Positions 25,746 through 34,117 of a DNA stretch of 36,938 nt are shown here, piece by piece. The first letter of the stretch is position 1. The number at the start of each line of letters is the position of its first letter. The stretch is from positions 1-36,938 of the forward strand of contig JAPLDR010000057.1 of assembly GCA_026391655.1 (NCBI GenBank), written 5' to 3'. The position numbers and the translations under genes were made by a program. The stretch is from Bacteroidia bacterium (lineage in GTDB: Bacteria; Bacteroidota; Bacteroidia; Bacteroidales; Prolixibacteraceae). The notes below the pieces were generated by a model. The model saw only the letters and a list, made by a program, of their open reading frames with translations, did not search any database and was not told the origin of the DNA.

Positions 25746-27977
25746 TCAATTAAACCAGTATGAGAGTTTTAGAACAAGCGCCCTACTCTTTACATTCATG
25801 CTTCCAGGGAAATAGTTATCGGAATAGACGAGAAAGAAATCGGAAACCGGTTTATATCGCCACTGAAACCGTGCGTTAATATTCAGATTGTCCGACTGTT
25901 CGTTATATTGCACGTAGGTCGTAAAAAACAGTTTATCGGTAAATGTTACATCAAGTTTTGGTCCAACCAACCAGAATCCTTTATGCTGCCACGGATCAGG
26001 TAATTTAAGATCATTATAGCTGTATATCATCGAAATATATCCATATGGCTGAAAACGGTAATTTAACGAACCCTGTATAAACCATCGCTTACCATTAAAA
26101 TACCCGCCATATCCGGCCTGAAAATCATATTTGAACATCTTCCGGTTATCCGAAATAAAAAGAGCAGAAAAGTCGTTCCAGCTATAAGTGCTACCCGACA
26201 ACAGGAAGCTGGATCCTTTATTCGTCGGATCGAAGTTCTGTTGCAGAAGAACATACCGGTTATTACCTTTTATTTCGAGTCGGGCACGACTCTTGAACTG
26301 GAAAAAGTAATCAAACCCCAATGAATGATCGGTAAGTTCTTTGTTATCAGGCTTGTAAAAATTATTGATTTCGGTCAATAAACCGTGATACTCGAGCGGT
26401 CCGTTTTGAGGATAAAACTTCACAGTTGCACGTGGAATGACTTCCAGAAAATTGCGTCGTGGTACATAACCCGTCTCTGCGTTAAAATCTTTACCTACAT
26501 AGAGTTGCAAAAATTCAAGCAGGTAATTTTTACGTGAATAGGCCACATTCAAACCCTGCGAATATTCTTCTGAAATATTTGCTTTCGGGGTGAAAGACTT
26601 CTGGGTAAAGAGTTTCCCAATCCAGAAATTATTGCTGCTGGCCAGGTTGTATTCGAGTCCAACCACCCGGTTATAATTGATTCCCTGCCAGTCGGAAGGA
26701 ATATTTAGTTGTTGTTTATTGACAAAAATCGCTCCGATATTCGACCTCGAAAAGATTTTCTTTTGAACAGTTGTCACGAAAAAATTCCGTGAAAGATAAT
26801 CACCTTCACTGCCTGTTTGCATATCCATAACTCCTATACGCCAGTCCTGTCCGATTTTACCACTTAATCGGATCCCGGCATTTACGGGGGCATCAAGACC
26901 AATTCGTCTTGAAAAGAAAGGGCGGATATTCGTTGCTCCATAATTACTGAACAGGTCGCTATTTTCAAGAAAAAACTGTCGTTTCTCAGGAAAATACAAT
27001 TCGAACCTTTCGAGATTAGTTACCTGATCGTCAACTTCTGCCTGCGAAAAATCGGGATTATAAGTTAAATCAAGATCCAGCGATGAGGAGAGACCTAACT
27101 TTGCATCGAGTCCAAAATCTTTATGAAACACCGTTTTCCCGTTTTTCTCAAAATTTCGGACAGTACTTCCGAACAGGTAGGGGATCAGTGAGAGTTTAAG
27201 TCCCGATTTAGGTGGTGGCGTTTCCCATTTTAGCTGACCGGCATAAGCCAATGCAGCTGTTGGAAACTGTCGTGGAACAGGTGCCCAGGCCGATTTCTCG
27301 TTTAATTTCAGGTCCAGTCGCGAAAACTGAATATTCCAATGGTCAACTTCTGGATTGTATCGCACTGATTTAAAAGGAATTCTTATTTCAGATATCCATT
27401 TATCAGAATAGTTTTTAGTTTTTGATTCCCATTTACAATCCCAGATCAGATTTGATCCCTGACCGCCGCTCATTGTGCCGTCCCATTTCGCACCAGCGGC
27501 ATTTACACCAAATGAGTAGCCTGTCGTCTGATCGTTATACGGATCAATAAAAAAAAGAAAATTATCATTATTTGCAAAAATAAAATCTCTTCTTAACGAT
27601 TCTACAGGTCTTTTCCCGGGAAGGGTATCGTGGAAAATTACAGCCAGATAGAATGCTTTATCGTCGTAAACCATCATCACTTCCGACTTTGCAACACTGT
27701 GCCCCGTATCGTAAGGAAGCACCATAAAGAAATCGGTCGCTTTTTCAGCCTTTAGCCAATCTTCTTCGTCGATAATTCCATCCAGTTTAATGATGCCTTT
27801 TGTTCTGTTGGCATGGATTTTAAAGTTCTGATTTACAGTACCTGTCGTGATGGAACTGTCTTTCCTCAAAAATGGTGAATCCTCTGTTGGATTTTTATAA
27901 TGACGGTCAGTACTTTTCGCACAAAGTTGAAAATAAATAAGGGAAAGCAGGCAGCCTGCCAGAAACTTAAGCATCAT
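25746..27977 (-). CDS. DUF5916 outer-membrane protein with CBM9-like N-terminal domain
   Basis: A 743-residue protein with a signal peptide (1-20). Next comes a family 9 carbohydrate-binding-like beta-sandwich (about 60-235, opening with IKLDGIIDEEDWLKAEKATDFF). The rest is a long series of alternating amphipathic strands ending in SYWFN, fitting an outer-membrane barrel (DUF5916). Hallmarks include FSQAEVDDQVTNLERFELYFPEKRQFFLE and FFSRRIGLD, which are strongly conserved in the family. The biological role of DUF5916 proteins is not established; carbohydrate handling is suggested only by the CBM9-like fold. The start has two ATGs in a row (27977 and 27974). It is transcribed alone or with the dCMP deaminase 89 bp downstream. 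Confidence 0.9.
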   Translation of the reverse strand: MMLKFLAGCLLSLIYFQLCAKSTDRHYKNPTEDSPFLRKDSSITTGTVNQNFKIHANRTKGIIKLDGIIDEEDWLKAEKATDFFMVLPYDTGHSVAKSEVMMVYDDKAFYLAVIFHDTLPGKRPVESLRRDFIFANNDNFLFFIDPYNDQTTGYSFGVNAAGAKWDGTMSGGQGSNLIWDCKWESKTKNYSDKWISEIRIPFKSVRYNPEVDHWNIQFSRLDLKLNEKSAWAPVPRQFPTAALAYAGQLKWETPPPKSGLKLSLIPYLFGSTVRNFEKNGKTVFHKDFGLDAKLGLSSSLDLDLTYNPDFSQAEVDDQVTNLERFELYFPEKRQFFLENSDLFSNYGATNIRPFFSRRIGLDAPVNAGIRLSGKIGQDWRIGVMDMQTGSEGDYLSRNFFVTTVQKKIFSRSNIGAIFVNKQQLNIPSDWQGINYNRVVGLEYNLASSNNFWIGKLFTQKSFTPKANISEEYSQGLNVAYSRKNYLLEFLQLYVGKDFNAETGYVPRRNFLEVIPRATVKFYPQNGPLEYHGLLTEINNFYKPDNKELTDHSLGFDYFFQFKSRARLEIKGNNRYVLLQQNFDPTNKGSSFLLSGSTYSWNDFSALFISDNRKMFKYDFQAGYGGYFNGKRWFIQGSLNYRFQPYGYISMIYSYNDLKLPDPWQHKGFWLVGPKLDVTFTDKLFFTTYVQYNEQSDNLNINARFQWRYKPVSDFFLVYSDNYFPGSMNVKSRALVLKLSYWFN

Positions 27978-28203
27978 TGTTCGGAAATTGAATCGCCGAA
28001 GATAGGAAATTTAAAGCAACTGGCTGTTTACAACTGGCAACTTGCGGTTTTGCATGACATGAAGTTACCTGCATTGGCAATGCCAATCTCTTTAACATTC
28101 ATCAAGATGATAAAAAGATTGGCGTATCTGATTGATCCATAAATTTGATTGGAGATTCAGCCAGGCCCCAGTTGCCAATAGCCAGCCGCATGATTATTAA
28201 ATC
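27978..28203. repeat. Intergenic region with short interspersed CAACTGGC-type repeats
   Basis: No gene is supported. CAACTGGC occurs at 28017-28024 and 28031-28038, and a related inverted form (CCAGTTGCC) lies at 28168-28176. A palindrome ATTGGC-AAT-GCCAAT lies at 28073-28087. Similar CCAGT..AGTTGCC sequence also occurs at 7573-7588 downstream of the first sigma gene. Such motifs are common non-coding debris in Bacteroidota; their translation (QLAVYNWQLAV) makes a spurious plus-strand frame here. Confidence 0.45.
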
Positions 28204-28815
28204 CTACGTTGGCGGATGCAGTCTCTTCTGAAACCATATGCGAACCGAGCGCATTTTTTCCAATTGTCCCGCTGGTACATGGCGATGGCATGTTGAACGT
28301 TCGTCACTGTTTTCGGGAGCTCCCCAACGGATTTCGATACCATCGTTAGGGTTATATGCCATCTCAAACGCGTCCTTTCTTTTCAGAATTTCCGCGAGTG
28401 TCAGGATTTGTTCGGTACCGTTAGTACGAATATAAGTAATTGACAGTTCCGATAACTTCCGGGCTAAAAAGGTCTCAAGATTCTTCTTCACCCGCTCAGG
28501 AGAACTGAGTTTTGACATCTTGAAATCATCCGGTGAACGAACGATCTTATCCGGAAAATCGAGTACTGCATCCATTGCAATCAGGAGCCTCAGATCGCGG
28601 TTTGGGGTTGAAAAATCTTCCCATTGTCCACCAGCCTGAAACACTCCTGTAAGTCCGCCTGGCATCGCAATCACCTCGCCGGGATGTGATTTCATGTAAG
28701 CCTCACCGTTGGCAACTGATATAATCCTCACCGTCAACTGCTCATACAGCGCCTGGATCAGATCGAGCAAGGCTGTTTCGGGATCAAGCGGTTCAGGGTT
28801 GATGATCCGCTCCAT
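28204..28815 (-). CDS. Unrecognised 203-aa protein, likely split-off C-terminus of the upstream lipoprotein
   Basis: No signal peptide and no family I can name. The protein opens MERIINPEPLDPETALLDLI and has a conserved-looking middle (MPGGLTGVFQAGGQWEDFST followed by PNRDLRLLIAMDAVLDFP). It ends in a charged region with NPNDGIEIRWGAPENSDERSTCHRHVPA. Its ATG lies in the same reading frame as the upstream lipoprotein gene, separated only by that gene's TAA and two codons (CAC ACT). Without a signal peptide it would stay in the cytoplasm, while its upstream partner is exported. The simplest reading is that both were one ~633-residue envelope protein, now interrupted by a stop codon. A genuine two-gene unit with a 6-bp gap is the alternative. 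Confidence 0.7.
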   Translation of the reverse strand: MERIINPEPLDPETALLDLIQALYEQLTVRIISVANGEAYMKSHPGEVIAMPGGLTGVFQAGGQWEDFSTPNRDLRLLIAMDAVLDFPDKIVRSPDDFKMSKLSSPERVKKNLETFLARKLSELSITYIRTNGTEQILTLAEILKRKDAFEMAYNPNDGIEIRWGAPENSDERSTCHRHVPAGQLEKMRSVRIWFQKRLHPPT

Positions 28816-28821
28816 AGTGTG

Positions 28822-30105
28822 TTAGAAAGCATCACCGATCATCCCCTTTTGCTGAAGGGAAAATGGGATCAATCCCGATTCTGCAGATAGCTCGTTATTT
28901 TTCAATTGTCGGGGATGGCCATCGTTCATCATGATTGGGCGAAAGGCTTTGAATCCCGGATCTCCGATTACTTCGGATGTGGTAAACAGAAAGTTACCCT
29001 TCCAGAACCGCTTAATGCCAACTGTACCATCTGGTTGGGCGTCGACAGAAAGAAGCACGCCAGGCTTGTCGTCCGATTGGGGCACCCAACGGACAAGTAT
29101 CAGCGTGTGACCGTATGGATCGGCAAAAACAACACCGGGGCGCAAGGCATTATGGGTCAGAGGAACCGGGTAATAGTCAGAACTTTCGTCTTTAAGTGCC
29201 GTGCGTGCCGTACCTGAATGGACACCATTCGCCACCCCCCTCAGGAAAGTATTAAATGCAAGTACAGGGTGAGTTTTAGTTGAAGGGGATTCATTCGTGA
29301 TCCATCGTCCGGTTTTTGGAGCTTGCCCCAGATAGCCCCGGTCGGATAGGTGGTAACCGAAAGGGAGACCAAGTTTCCAGGCAAAGTAGGCTCTCATGTA
29401 AAACGGATTATCGGCACAGTCAGGCTCCATGATTACCCTGGTTTTTCCGGTTGCGTCATCTTCTCCCATTCCAAGATGGTTAAACAGGAAATTCCGTTTG
29501 GGGTTCTGCAAAACTTCATCAAGTGCAGCCCAGGAAGAGCGTTCATCGGCTTCATAAAACAGGGCGTTTATCCAGGCCGAATAGAGTGCTTCTGTTTCGG
29601 CTCCCCATCCTTGTACGGTTTTCCAGATTACCCCCGAGGATTGCAAAGGCGGTTTAGCGGATATAGAAAACTCAAGATTAGTGACAGTTTTCTCCTTCGT
29701 TGTTAATGTAACCTGATATTTGCCGGATGTTCCAGCTTCAAACTCATCGATTCTCCAAAACGGCAAACCGTCCCCATTCCTGGTTTTTTGTGATTCGATC
29801 GGACCGGACTGACAAGTGACCACAATCTGTGCTTTCCGGATGTTTTTTCCGCCCACCGCCAAAACATGGAATAACTCTCCGGTGTGCGGATTTTTTGGTG
29901 AGACTAATAACGCATTGACAGACTGCGATTCGTTTGGTGTGTTATTGTCCTCGAATATACTGGCCAGTATTTCTGAACCAGTCTTAACATTCTTCTTTGC
30001 AGACCTTTCTCCACAGGATGATGTTCCTAAAAACATCATTGTGATCGACATCGTTATAAGTACAAAACGTGCTGTGATTCCTGCTATTTTATTTTTTCTT
30101 TGCAT
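28822..30105 (-). CDS. Putative papain-like/NlpC-P60-like lipoprotein (possible cysteine hydrolase)
   Basis: A 427-residue protein with a lipoprotein signal (FLGTSSC, Cys31). An N-terminal beta-rich, Ig-like region (about 64-150) is followed by a domain in which Cys230 (MEPDCADNPFYMRAYFAW), His333 (DPYGHTLILVRW) and Asp355 (GVLLSVDAQPDG) occur in the order and spacing of a papain-fold Cys-His-Asp triad. The Cys starts a long helix and the His starts a strand, as in NlpC/P60 and transglutaminase-like enzymes. Substrate is unknown; peptidoglycan or a peptide is plausible for a periplasmic enzyme of this fold. The sequence ends at an in-frame TAA, after which a further 203-residue frame continues, so it may be truncated. 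It lies 36 bp after an outer-membrane barrel gene on the same strand. Function is inferred from motif layout only. Confidence 0.6.
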   Translation of the reverse strand: MQRKNKIAGITARFVLITMSITMMFLGTSSCGERSAKKNVKTGSEILASIFEDNNTPNESQSVNALLVSPKNPHTGELFHVLAVGGKNIRKAQIVVTCQSGPIESQKTRNGDGLPFWRIDEFEAGTSGKYQVTLTTKEKTVTNLEFSISAKPPLQSSGVIWKTVQGWGAETEALYSAWINALFYEADERSSWAALDEVLQNPKRNFLFNHLGMGEDDATGKTRVIMEPDCADNPFYMRAYFAWKLGLPFGYHLSDRGYLGQAPKTGRWITNESPSTKTHPVLAFNTFLRGVANGVHSGTARTALKDESSDYYPVPLTHNALRPGVVFADPYGHTLILVRWVPQSDDKPGVLLSVDAQPDGTVGIKRFWKGNFLFTTSEVIGDPGFKAFRPIMMNDGHPRQLKNNELSAESGLIPFSLQQKGMIGDAF

Positions 30106-30141
30106 CTATTCTCCAAAGATAACTGAAATAATCATATAGAT

Positions 30142-30765
30142 TTATTTCAGTTTATACATCAAGCCAAATCTGAATCCGGATTCCATAATCCTCTGATGAT
30201 TATCACCTGAAGAGAACGGAACCAACGAATGCAGTTTATAATACGGATTTACAAAAACTGAAAATCCCGATTTAAAATCATATTTAATTCCCAATCCCAA
30301 AACACTCCCGATTCCGGTCTGGCTATCAATTGGTCTTGAAGTTCCTGCATCAATGTCCAATAGTAATCCTCCGTTTACAAAAAAGTATTTCAAAAAATTA
30401 ACCCTCAAGATAACAGGTATATTTATCAATGATAAACTTGCACTATAATCTGGTGAATAATAATCCATATGCGGAAGCAACATGTATTTGATAAAGATTT
30501 TATGATTTGAGTATTCAATGCCGGTTTCGAGATCCAAAGTGCTGTTCAGTTTGAAAAGATAGTCTATCCCAAATGTGAGAAACTTGTCTCCGTTATAACT
30601 TGCACCACCCATTAATTCCTGAGAACGAACAACATCATTCTCACCAAAAGACGAAAATGTGATTCCGATCTGACCTTTGCGGGTTTTCACTTCATTTTTC
30701 TGAGCATGTGATGTATTTGAAAATATTAAAATAGACCATAAAAGAAACAATGCTGATTTTTTCAT
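30142..30765 (-). CDS. Outer-membrane beta-barrel protein (PorT/OMP_b-brl type)
   Basis: A 207-residue protein with a signal peptide (1-22, cleaved after SHA) and alternating amphipathic strands. The segments LDLETGIEYSNHKIFI and INIPVILRVNFLKYFFVNGGLLLDIDAG, and the glycine-rich GIGSVLGLGIKYDFKSGFSVFVNPYYKLHSL, are typical of small 8-stranded Bacteroidota barrels. It ends in MYKLK, a somewhat weak C-terminal insertion signal. No ligand or enzymatic motif is visible. It lies in the minus-strand envelope run 28204-34056, with 48 bp to the truncated barrel gene upstream. Confidence 0.85.
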   Translation of the reverse strand: MKKSALFLLWSILIFSNTSHAQKNEVKTRKGQIGITFSSFGENDVVRSQELMGGASYNGDKFLTFGIDYLFKLNSTLDLETGIEYSNHKIFIKYMLLPHMDYYSPDYSASLSLINIPVILRVNFLKYFFVNGGLLLDIDAGTSRPIDSQTGIGSVLGLGIKYDFKSGFSVFVNPYYKLHSLVPFSSGDNHQRIMESGFRFGLMYKLK

Positions 30766-30813
30766 GAGTGTAATTTATTTATAAATCTTGTATTGGTGTC
30801 ATCTTCCAATTAA

Positions 30814-31239
30814 TCACAAACTGTAAATCATTTTTAAAGAAAGCCCGTAACTGATTAAATGCTCTTTTGTCGATTTGTTTTCATTGCTAAACAAGCTGAT
30901 ATAGTATAATTTATCCCGGGCATATGTGTTCTCTGTGCCAATTAAAGTATAAGAAATACCTGGTTGAAGCGCTATATTAAGCCTTTCTGACAATCTGTAT
31001 CCAATATCAAATCCTAAATCCATGCTTAAATTAACTTTTTGACCATCAGATTCGTTAGTCCTGGAATCAACAGTTTGCCCCTTAGTTTTTCCAAATTCTT
31101 TCCTTAATATCCATTCAACTTTTCCCGAAATAGGGAGAATAACAGATGGACCAATACTGAAAGAATAGTTTAGTCTTTTTTTTGTGATATAAACAAAAAA
31201 CTCACTACGACGACCATCATTTGACGACCTTAATCGCAC
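30814..31239 (-). pseudogene. Truncated outer-membrane beta-barrel gene (5' end missing)
   Basis: An open frame of 141 codons with only a GTG to start it, overlapping the end of the LVIVD gene by 23 bp. It encodes no signal peptide. From about residue 14 it reads as the last strands of an outer-membrane barrel (NYSFSIGPSVILPISGKVEW, MDLGFDIGYRLSERLNIALQPGISY, and a final ISYGLSLKMIYSL). Without a signal sequence or N-terminal strands it cannot reach or fill the outer membrane. The likeliest origin is a deletion that removed the 5' part of a barrel gene and placed the remainder directly behind the LVIVD gene. Confidence 0.7.
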
Positions 31240-32503
31240 TAATTTGCTTTATATCATTAAGATTGGTGTAATTGTACTGATAGAAACCGTCAGCGCCAAT
31301 CATTAAAAGAGAGCTGCCGAGTGGGATCACATCATAGGCATTGATGTCCTTAAACGTTGCAATCAGGTGTTCTGAAATCGAGTACGGATCGGACGCATTA
31401 TAAACTTTTAAACCTGCATCCCCGTCGCAAACAAACAGAACATCATCGTCGATTCCGAGACCGTAAGGTCCGGTCATATTGTACGATCGGATTAATACAG
31501 GTGTTTTAATGTTTGTAATATCAAGAACATCCAAACGGTTCACATTGCTGCCACAGACATTCCCGCCGCGGATGGTCACATATGCCTTGTTGTTTTGGAC
31601 AACTACCGGATCACAACCGGTGGCGTGCCAAAAGTCAGAAATATAAGTTGGTTTGGTTACATCCGTAACGTTGTAAACCCGCATCCCCGTTCTGGTTCCC
31701 AGAAACATCGTATTGCCCGACAGAAACATGGTCTCTATTCCAGAGCTAATGCCGGTCTTGGTTTCGAGTGAAGGGCTGGTTGCGTTGGTCAAATCAAAGT
31801 TATAATACGTGCTGTTGTCAACAGCGAGTAAATGATTACCAATCAGCCCGAATCGAGCCATTGAACCCCCGACACCAGCGCCTGAGGTTTGTGAAGCGCT
31901 GTTTTTACTTGCATCGGTACTCATAGATAGGTCGGCAAACTGGCTTCCAAAAAACACGGGGTAAACCGGATAATCGATTTGTTCGATTTCCTTTCGAACT
32001 TTCCTGACCGACCAATCAACAACAACGCCCTGTGTGTCATCAATTTGACCGACACGATAATTGGACTCATGAGGTGGCACAGAATAAGGGAATACACTTT
32101 TCAGGCGAGCTACCTCTTTCACATTTGCCGGATTCGAGATGTCGATGCCAATAAGGTCGATGTAACTATCGGCATACATGATGTTTCCTTTAATCACCAT
32201 ATCCACATTACCCGGAATAGTTATAAAACCCACATATTGCGGAGAAGCGGGATTAGTGTTGTTATAAACATGAATACCTTTCATGATTTCATTAATAAAC
32301 AGGTAATTATCTTTGTAGTAGATTTTACCGGGCTTCTCAAGCAAATGAGTACTTTCGGTTTTAACAGCTTCCCTGAAATCCTTGTAACTCATATAGACCG
32401 GTTCGAGTGAAATATACTGCTCGGTGTATTTATCCTCACAACCTGACAGAATAAAAATCATTGCCAGAAGTTGAAAAATTGTATTTAATCGATTTGTTTT
32501 CAT
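31217..32503 (-). CDS. LVIVD-repeat lipoprotein (predicted beta-propeller)
   Basis: A 428-residue lipoprotein (ILSGC, Cys22). It carries at least five repeats of the LVIVD type, with cores IHVYNNTNPASPQYVG, LIGIDISNPANVKEVA, MRVYNVTDVTKPTYIS, LDVLDITNIKTPVLIR and LKVYNASDPYSISEHL. These repeats fold as blades of a beta-propeller in surface or periplasmic proteins of bacteria and archaea. The ligand is unknown. The insertion at about 195-215 (MSTDASKNSASQTSGAGVGG) is low-complexity. The gene follows the 32522-33277 gene by 18 bp and overlaps the truncated barrel frame downstream; in an intact ancestor the two may have formed a lipoprotein-barrel pair. Confidence 0.88.
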   Translation of the reverse strand: MKTNRLNTIFQLLAMIFILSGCEDKYTEQYISLEPVYMSYKDFREAVKTESTHLLEKPGKIYYKDNYLFINEIMKGIHVYNNTNPASPQYVGFITIPGNVDMVIKGNIMYADSYIDLIGIDISNPANVKEVARLKSVFPYSVPPHESNYRVGQIDDTQGVVVDWSVRKVRKEIEQIDYPVYPVFFGSQFADLSMSTDASKNSASQTSGAGVGGSMARFGLIGNHLLAVDNSTYYNFDLTNATSPSLETKTGISSGIETMFLSGNTMFLGTRTGMRVYNVTDVTKPTYISDFWHATGCDPVVVQNNKAYVTIRGGNVCGSNVNRLDVLDITNIKTPVLIRSYNMTGPYGLGIDDDVLFVCDGDAGLKVYNASDPYSISEHLIATFKDINAYDVIPLGSSLLMIGADGFYQYNYTNLNDIKQISAIKVVK

Positions 32504-32521
32504 TTTGAATTTTAGTTTAGT

Positions 32522-33277
32522 TTATTGAAATATTAACCCGACTTTAATCGAAAGACGGTTGTAGTCGATATCGATCTTGTAGTTATCCTCGCGGTTGTAC
32601 CTATGGCGCATGATCCGGTACCCGACACTAAATGTGAATGCCATATTTTCGTTTAGTGAGGTACAAAATCCCAAAGAAGGATTGAACAGAAAACCTCCTC
32701 TTGCTTTGATATCCAGCGTGTTGCCAGATGACGGTTCTGGCCATAAAATATAATTTTGATAAACATATTGCTTGTCCGGTGTGTCCAGCGCAAAGCTATA
32801 ACCACCTTGAAGCCCAAAGAAAGGATTTACCCCATGACGTTTAAGATAATAACGGAAATCGGCTACTACGGGAAGGTAAGTTTCACTAAAAAACTCAACT
32901 CCAGCTCCGGCTCCAATTGAAAATCCGCTTTTAAATTGCCATCCGCTGATGTTCATCAAGGAGAAAGGAGAGCCGTACTTGTTATTTGTGTTTCCGGCTA
33001 AAATCCCCGCTTCGGTGAGGTTGAAATACCCGTTGCGAATTTGATTTGATGCGCGACCTGACTTACTAATGCTGTCAATTTGTGATGATTCAAAAACCCA
33101 AAGGCTATTGTCCTTCGTCTTAATTTTCACCTGTCCGGAAGGGAGAGAACTGATGATCTGACCATTAATAACACTGCCGTTTTTCAGATAAATAACATCT
33201 CTTTTATGTTTTTGTGCAAAAGACAGATTTATCATGAACAGTAATGACAGAAACGCTGATACTGATTTTTTAATCAT
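32522..33277 (-). CDS. Outer-membrane beta-barrel protein with N-terminal NG-repeat motif, paralogue B
   Basis: A 251-residue protein with a signal peptide (1-21, SFAQ). An N-terminal segment RDVIYLKNGSVINGQII..VKIKTKDNSLWVFESSQIDSI (about 25-70) is a small SH3-like strand module often seen before barrels in Bacteroidota. The rest is predicted barrel, ending in SIKVGLIFQ. It is a clear paralogue of the gene immediately upstream (33301-34056): same length, same layout, and near-identical cores around FSLMNISGWQFK and GAGAGVEFFSETYLPVVADF. They differ most in the loop at about 165-190. The function is unknown. Confidence 0.85.
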   Translation of the reverse strand: MIKKSVSAFLSLLFMINLSFAQKHKRDVIYLKNGSVINGQIISSLPSGQVKIKTKDNSLWVFESSQIDSISKSGRASNQIRNGYFNLTEAGILAGNTNNKYGSPFSLMNISGWQFKSGFSIGAGAGVEFFSETYLPVVADFRYYLKRHGVNPFFGLQGGYSFALDTPDKQYVYQNYILWPEPSSGNTLDIKARGGFLFNPSLGFCTSLNENMAFTFSVGYRIMRHRYNREDNYKIDIDYNRLSIKVGLIFQ

Positions 33278-33300
33278 GGAATTATTTGTTTAAGTTTCGT

Positions 33301-34056
33301 TTATTGGAGTATCAACCCCATTTTAAGAGAAAAGCGATTATTGTCACTATAGAATTCGAAATTTTCGTAAGGATATTCCTTGCTATAGTGCAGACGCATG
33401 ATTCTGTAGCCAATGTTAAACGTAAGTGCGAGATTTTTGCTTATTGCTGTGCAAAATCCCATAAAAGGGTTAAATAAGAATCCGCCCTTTGCCTTAACCT
33501 CAACGTATTTGCCTGGCGGAGGGCCAAAGGAATTACTAAGTTCATCATAATAGTACATATAGGCACTATCGGGTTTACTGATTGCAAAACTATATCCAGC
33601 CTGAAGGCCAAAGAAAGTGTTCATTTTGTGAAGATTAAATGAATACCTGAAGTCCGCCACGACAGGAAGATAAGTTTCGCTGAAAAATTCGACTCCTGCA
33701 CCTGCTCCCAATGAAAAATGATTTTTGAATTGCCACCCGCTAATGTTCATCAACGAAAATTGGGAAGCGTATTTGTTATTGGAGTTACCGGCTAAAATAC
33801 CAGCTTCAGTAAGGTTAAAATACGTGGGGTGAATTCTGTTGACCTTACCAATACTATCAAATTGGGAAGATTCATAAACCTGGTAGCTGTTGTCTCCCCT
33901 CTTTATTTGAACCTGTCCGGAGGGGAGTCTGTTGATGATTTGTCCACGAATAACACTGCCGTTTTTCAGATAAACAACATCTCTTTTATCTCTTTGTGCA
34001 AAAGATATATTTATCAAAAACAGTAGCGCAATTAACACAATTGCTGATTTTCTCAT
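33301..34056 (-). CDS. Outer-membrane beta-barrel protein with N-terminal NG-repeat motif, paralogue A
   Basis: First gene of the minus-strand envelope run, 251 residues with a signal peptide (1-20, SFAQ). An N-terminal module RDVVYLKNGSVIRGQII..VQIKRGDNSYQVYESSQFDSI (about 25-68) is followed by predicted barrel strands to SLKMGLILQ. It is a tandem duplicate of the next gene, 23 bp downstream. The duplicates have diverged mainly in the extracellular-loop-like segment (YMYYYDELSNSFGPPPGKY here), which suggests different surface specificities. Identity across the core is high by eye; the duplication is not recent enough to leave the whole genes identical. Confidence 0.85.
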   Translation of the reverse strand: MRKSAIVLIALLFLINISFAQRDKRDVVYLKNGSVIRGQIINRLPSGQVQIKRGDNSYQVYESSQFDSIGKVNRIHPTYFNLTEAGILAGNSNNKYASQFSLMNISGWQFKNHFSLGAGAGVEFFSETYLPVVADFRYSFNLHKMNTFFGLQAGYSFAISKPDSAYMYYYDELSNSFGPPPGKYVEVKAKGGFLFNPFMGFCTAISKNLALTFNIGYRIMRLHYSKEYPYENFEFYSDNNRFSLKMGLILQ

Positions 34057-34117
34057 AAAAAAGATTGAAGGTTACGGTAGATTGATGAATCCGAAGGTCA
34101 AAAGGTTGCGCTACAAA

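Noticed and set aside
27900-28142. Plus-strand 80-codon frame between the DUF5916 gene and the next gene
   Set aside because: It starts inside the DUF5916 gene on the other strand, and its residues QLAVYNWQLAV come from a non-coding repeat motif seen elsewhere in Bacteroidota.
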